64,000 nucleotides of DNA from Tyto alba (Eukaryota; Chordata; Aves; Strigiformes; Tytonidae), in contig NW_024881313.1 in NCBI RefSeq assembly GCF_018691265.1, forward strand, positions 4,146,501 through 4,210,500. The letters are read 5' to 3'. The notes beneath the pieces are model-generated. The model was not told where the DNA came from and made no database searches. It saw nothing but the letters and a program-made list of their open reading frames with translations. The translations under genes were made by a program, and so were the position numbers. Positions within the stretch are counted from its first letter, which is position 1; each line of letters opens with the position of its first letter. Shown here piece after piece: positions 63,331-64,000 of the stretch.

Positions 63331-64000
63331 AGCAAATTCCTACCCGCTGCCCGCAGCGGTGTCAGCGACACAGTTGTGCTGTTACTGAACTTGTGACTGA
63401 TGCTGATACGACTTGTGAATGTACCCAGTTCGTTGAAGTTCATGCTACTTACAAGACAGCAGTTACAATATGTTGTCCCGAATTATTAAAACACAGCTTG
63501 GCCTGTAGGATGGGTTTTGGAATAAAAGGACACGTGAAAACCACCCTCGATAAACAAGCCCCCGAGGGAGACTGCAAAAATCTCATAAACAGAACCCATA
63601 GTCACCTTTCTTCACACTCCTAAAGCCCACCGTGTCCAAGGAGCCCACCGCCTGCTGACATGCTTCTTCACCACCACCACCACCGAGATCAGCTGGTGGA
63701 TTTCCAAACCACAGTGAAATGGGAGGTGGATCTGAGGGAGGGGGGTGTTCCACAGTGGCTTGGAGTCAACCCCTTGGCAGAAGTGGTAAGAAATGGTTTA
63801 AGCTCTGGCTTTCAAGGCTGAACAGGAGCAGCGTACCCGTTCCCTCTCTCTGCGTTTGGGTGATGAAACATTGGCCTCAGGGGCAAAGCCCAGCCTGCTC
63901 GGGGGGGCTTGTGCTGTGCCCAGCACCCGCCAAGGGAGCCGCACCAGCCACCCTGACCTCCGCCGTGTGCATGTCTCTCACTTGTCCCAAACACACTTCA
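63331..64000. other. Right margin, no feature recognised
   Basis: Mixed-composition DNA. A forward frame running out of the minisatellite stays open to 63,623, but beyond the repeat its residues match nothing I know. A short (CAC)n run lies near 63,670-63,684. Confidence 0.3.

Noticed and set aside
1..64000. tRNA, snRNA, microRNA genes, CRISPR arrays and bacterial-type operons
   Set aside because: I looked for typical motifs and saw none; the sequence is clearly vertebrate nuclear DNA.

Overview
This window looks like vertebrate, most probably bird, nuclear DNA. The clearest sign is a roughly 3.1-kb CR1-type LINE at about 15,672-18,790 (minus strand) that ends in the typical avian CR1 3' tail. 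Other signs are short, very GC-rich CpG-island blocks set in AT-rich DNA, GT-AG exon/intron structure, and many A/T homopolymers. A non-avian reptile cannot be excluded. There is no bacterial-style coding, operon, CRISPR array or phage.

The one protein-coding locus I can support is a minus-strand, multi-exon gene. Four consecutive exons were recognised from consensus splice sites and matching reading phase: 33,007-33,267 (phase 0-0), 32,570-32,669 (0-1), 31,978-32,085 (1-1) and the terminal coding exon 3,727-3,968 (1-stop), with an AATAAA signal about 300 nt past the stop. They give a continuous, largely helical C-terminal region of about 237 residues that I do not recognise. The last intron is about 28 kb and contains the CR1, a GC-rich block (13.4-14.8 kb), a small GC island (6.3-6.65 kb) and a CpG island (30.4-30.95 kb). 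Two weaker candidate upstream exons (37,009-37,180 and 37,719-37,783) would extend the chain in phase. The start of the gene is not identified.

Region by region: 1-3.4 kb is the 3' flank of the gene. 3.4-33.3 kb holds the recognised exons and the giant intron. 33.3-47.4 kb is AT-rich non-coding DNA with candidate exons and a small 7-bp tandem array. 47.4-49.25 kb is a strong CpG island with a composite CRE/E-box, an AP-1 site, an inverted GC/GT-box and a (GCCGA)14 repeat, and is the best promoter candidate. 49.3-62.5 kb is AT-rich with a few coding-like fragments. 62.5-63.3 kb is a GC-rich block dominated by a C/T-rich minisatellite. The remainder is unannotated flank.

Most open frames over 60 codons here are chance or low-complexity frames. 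No sequence comparison could be run, so conservation and gene identity remain open.
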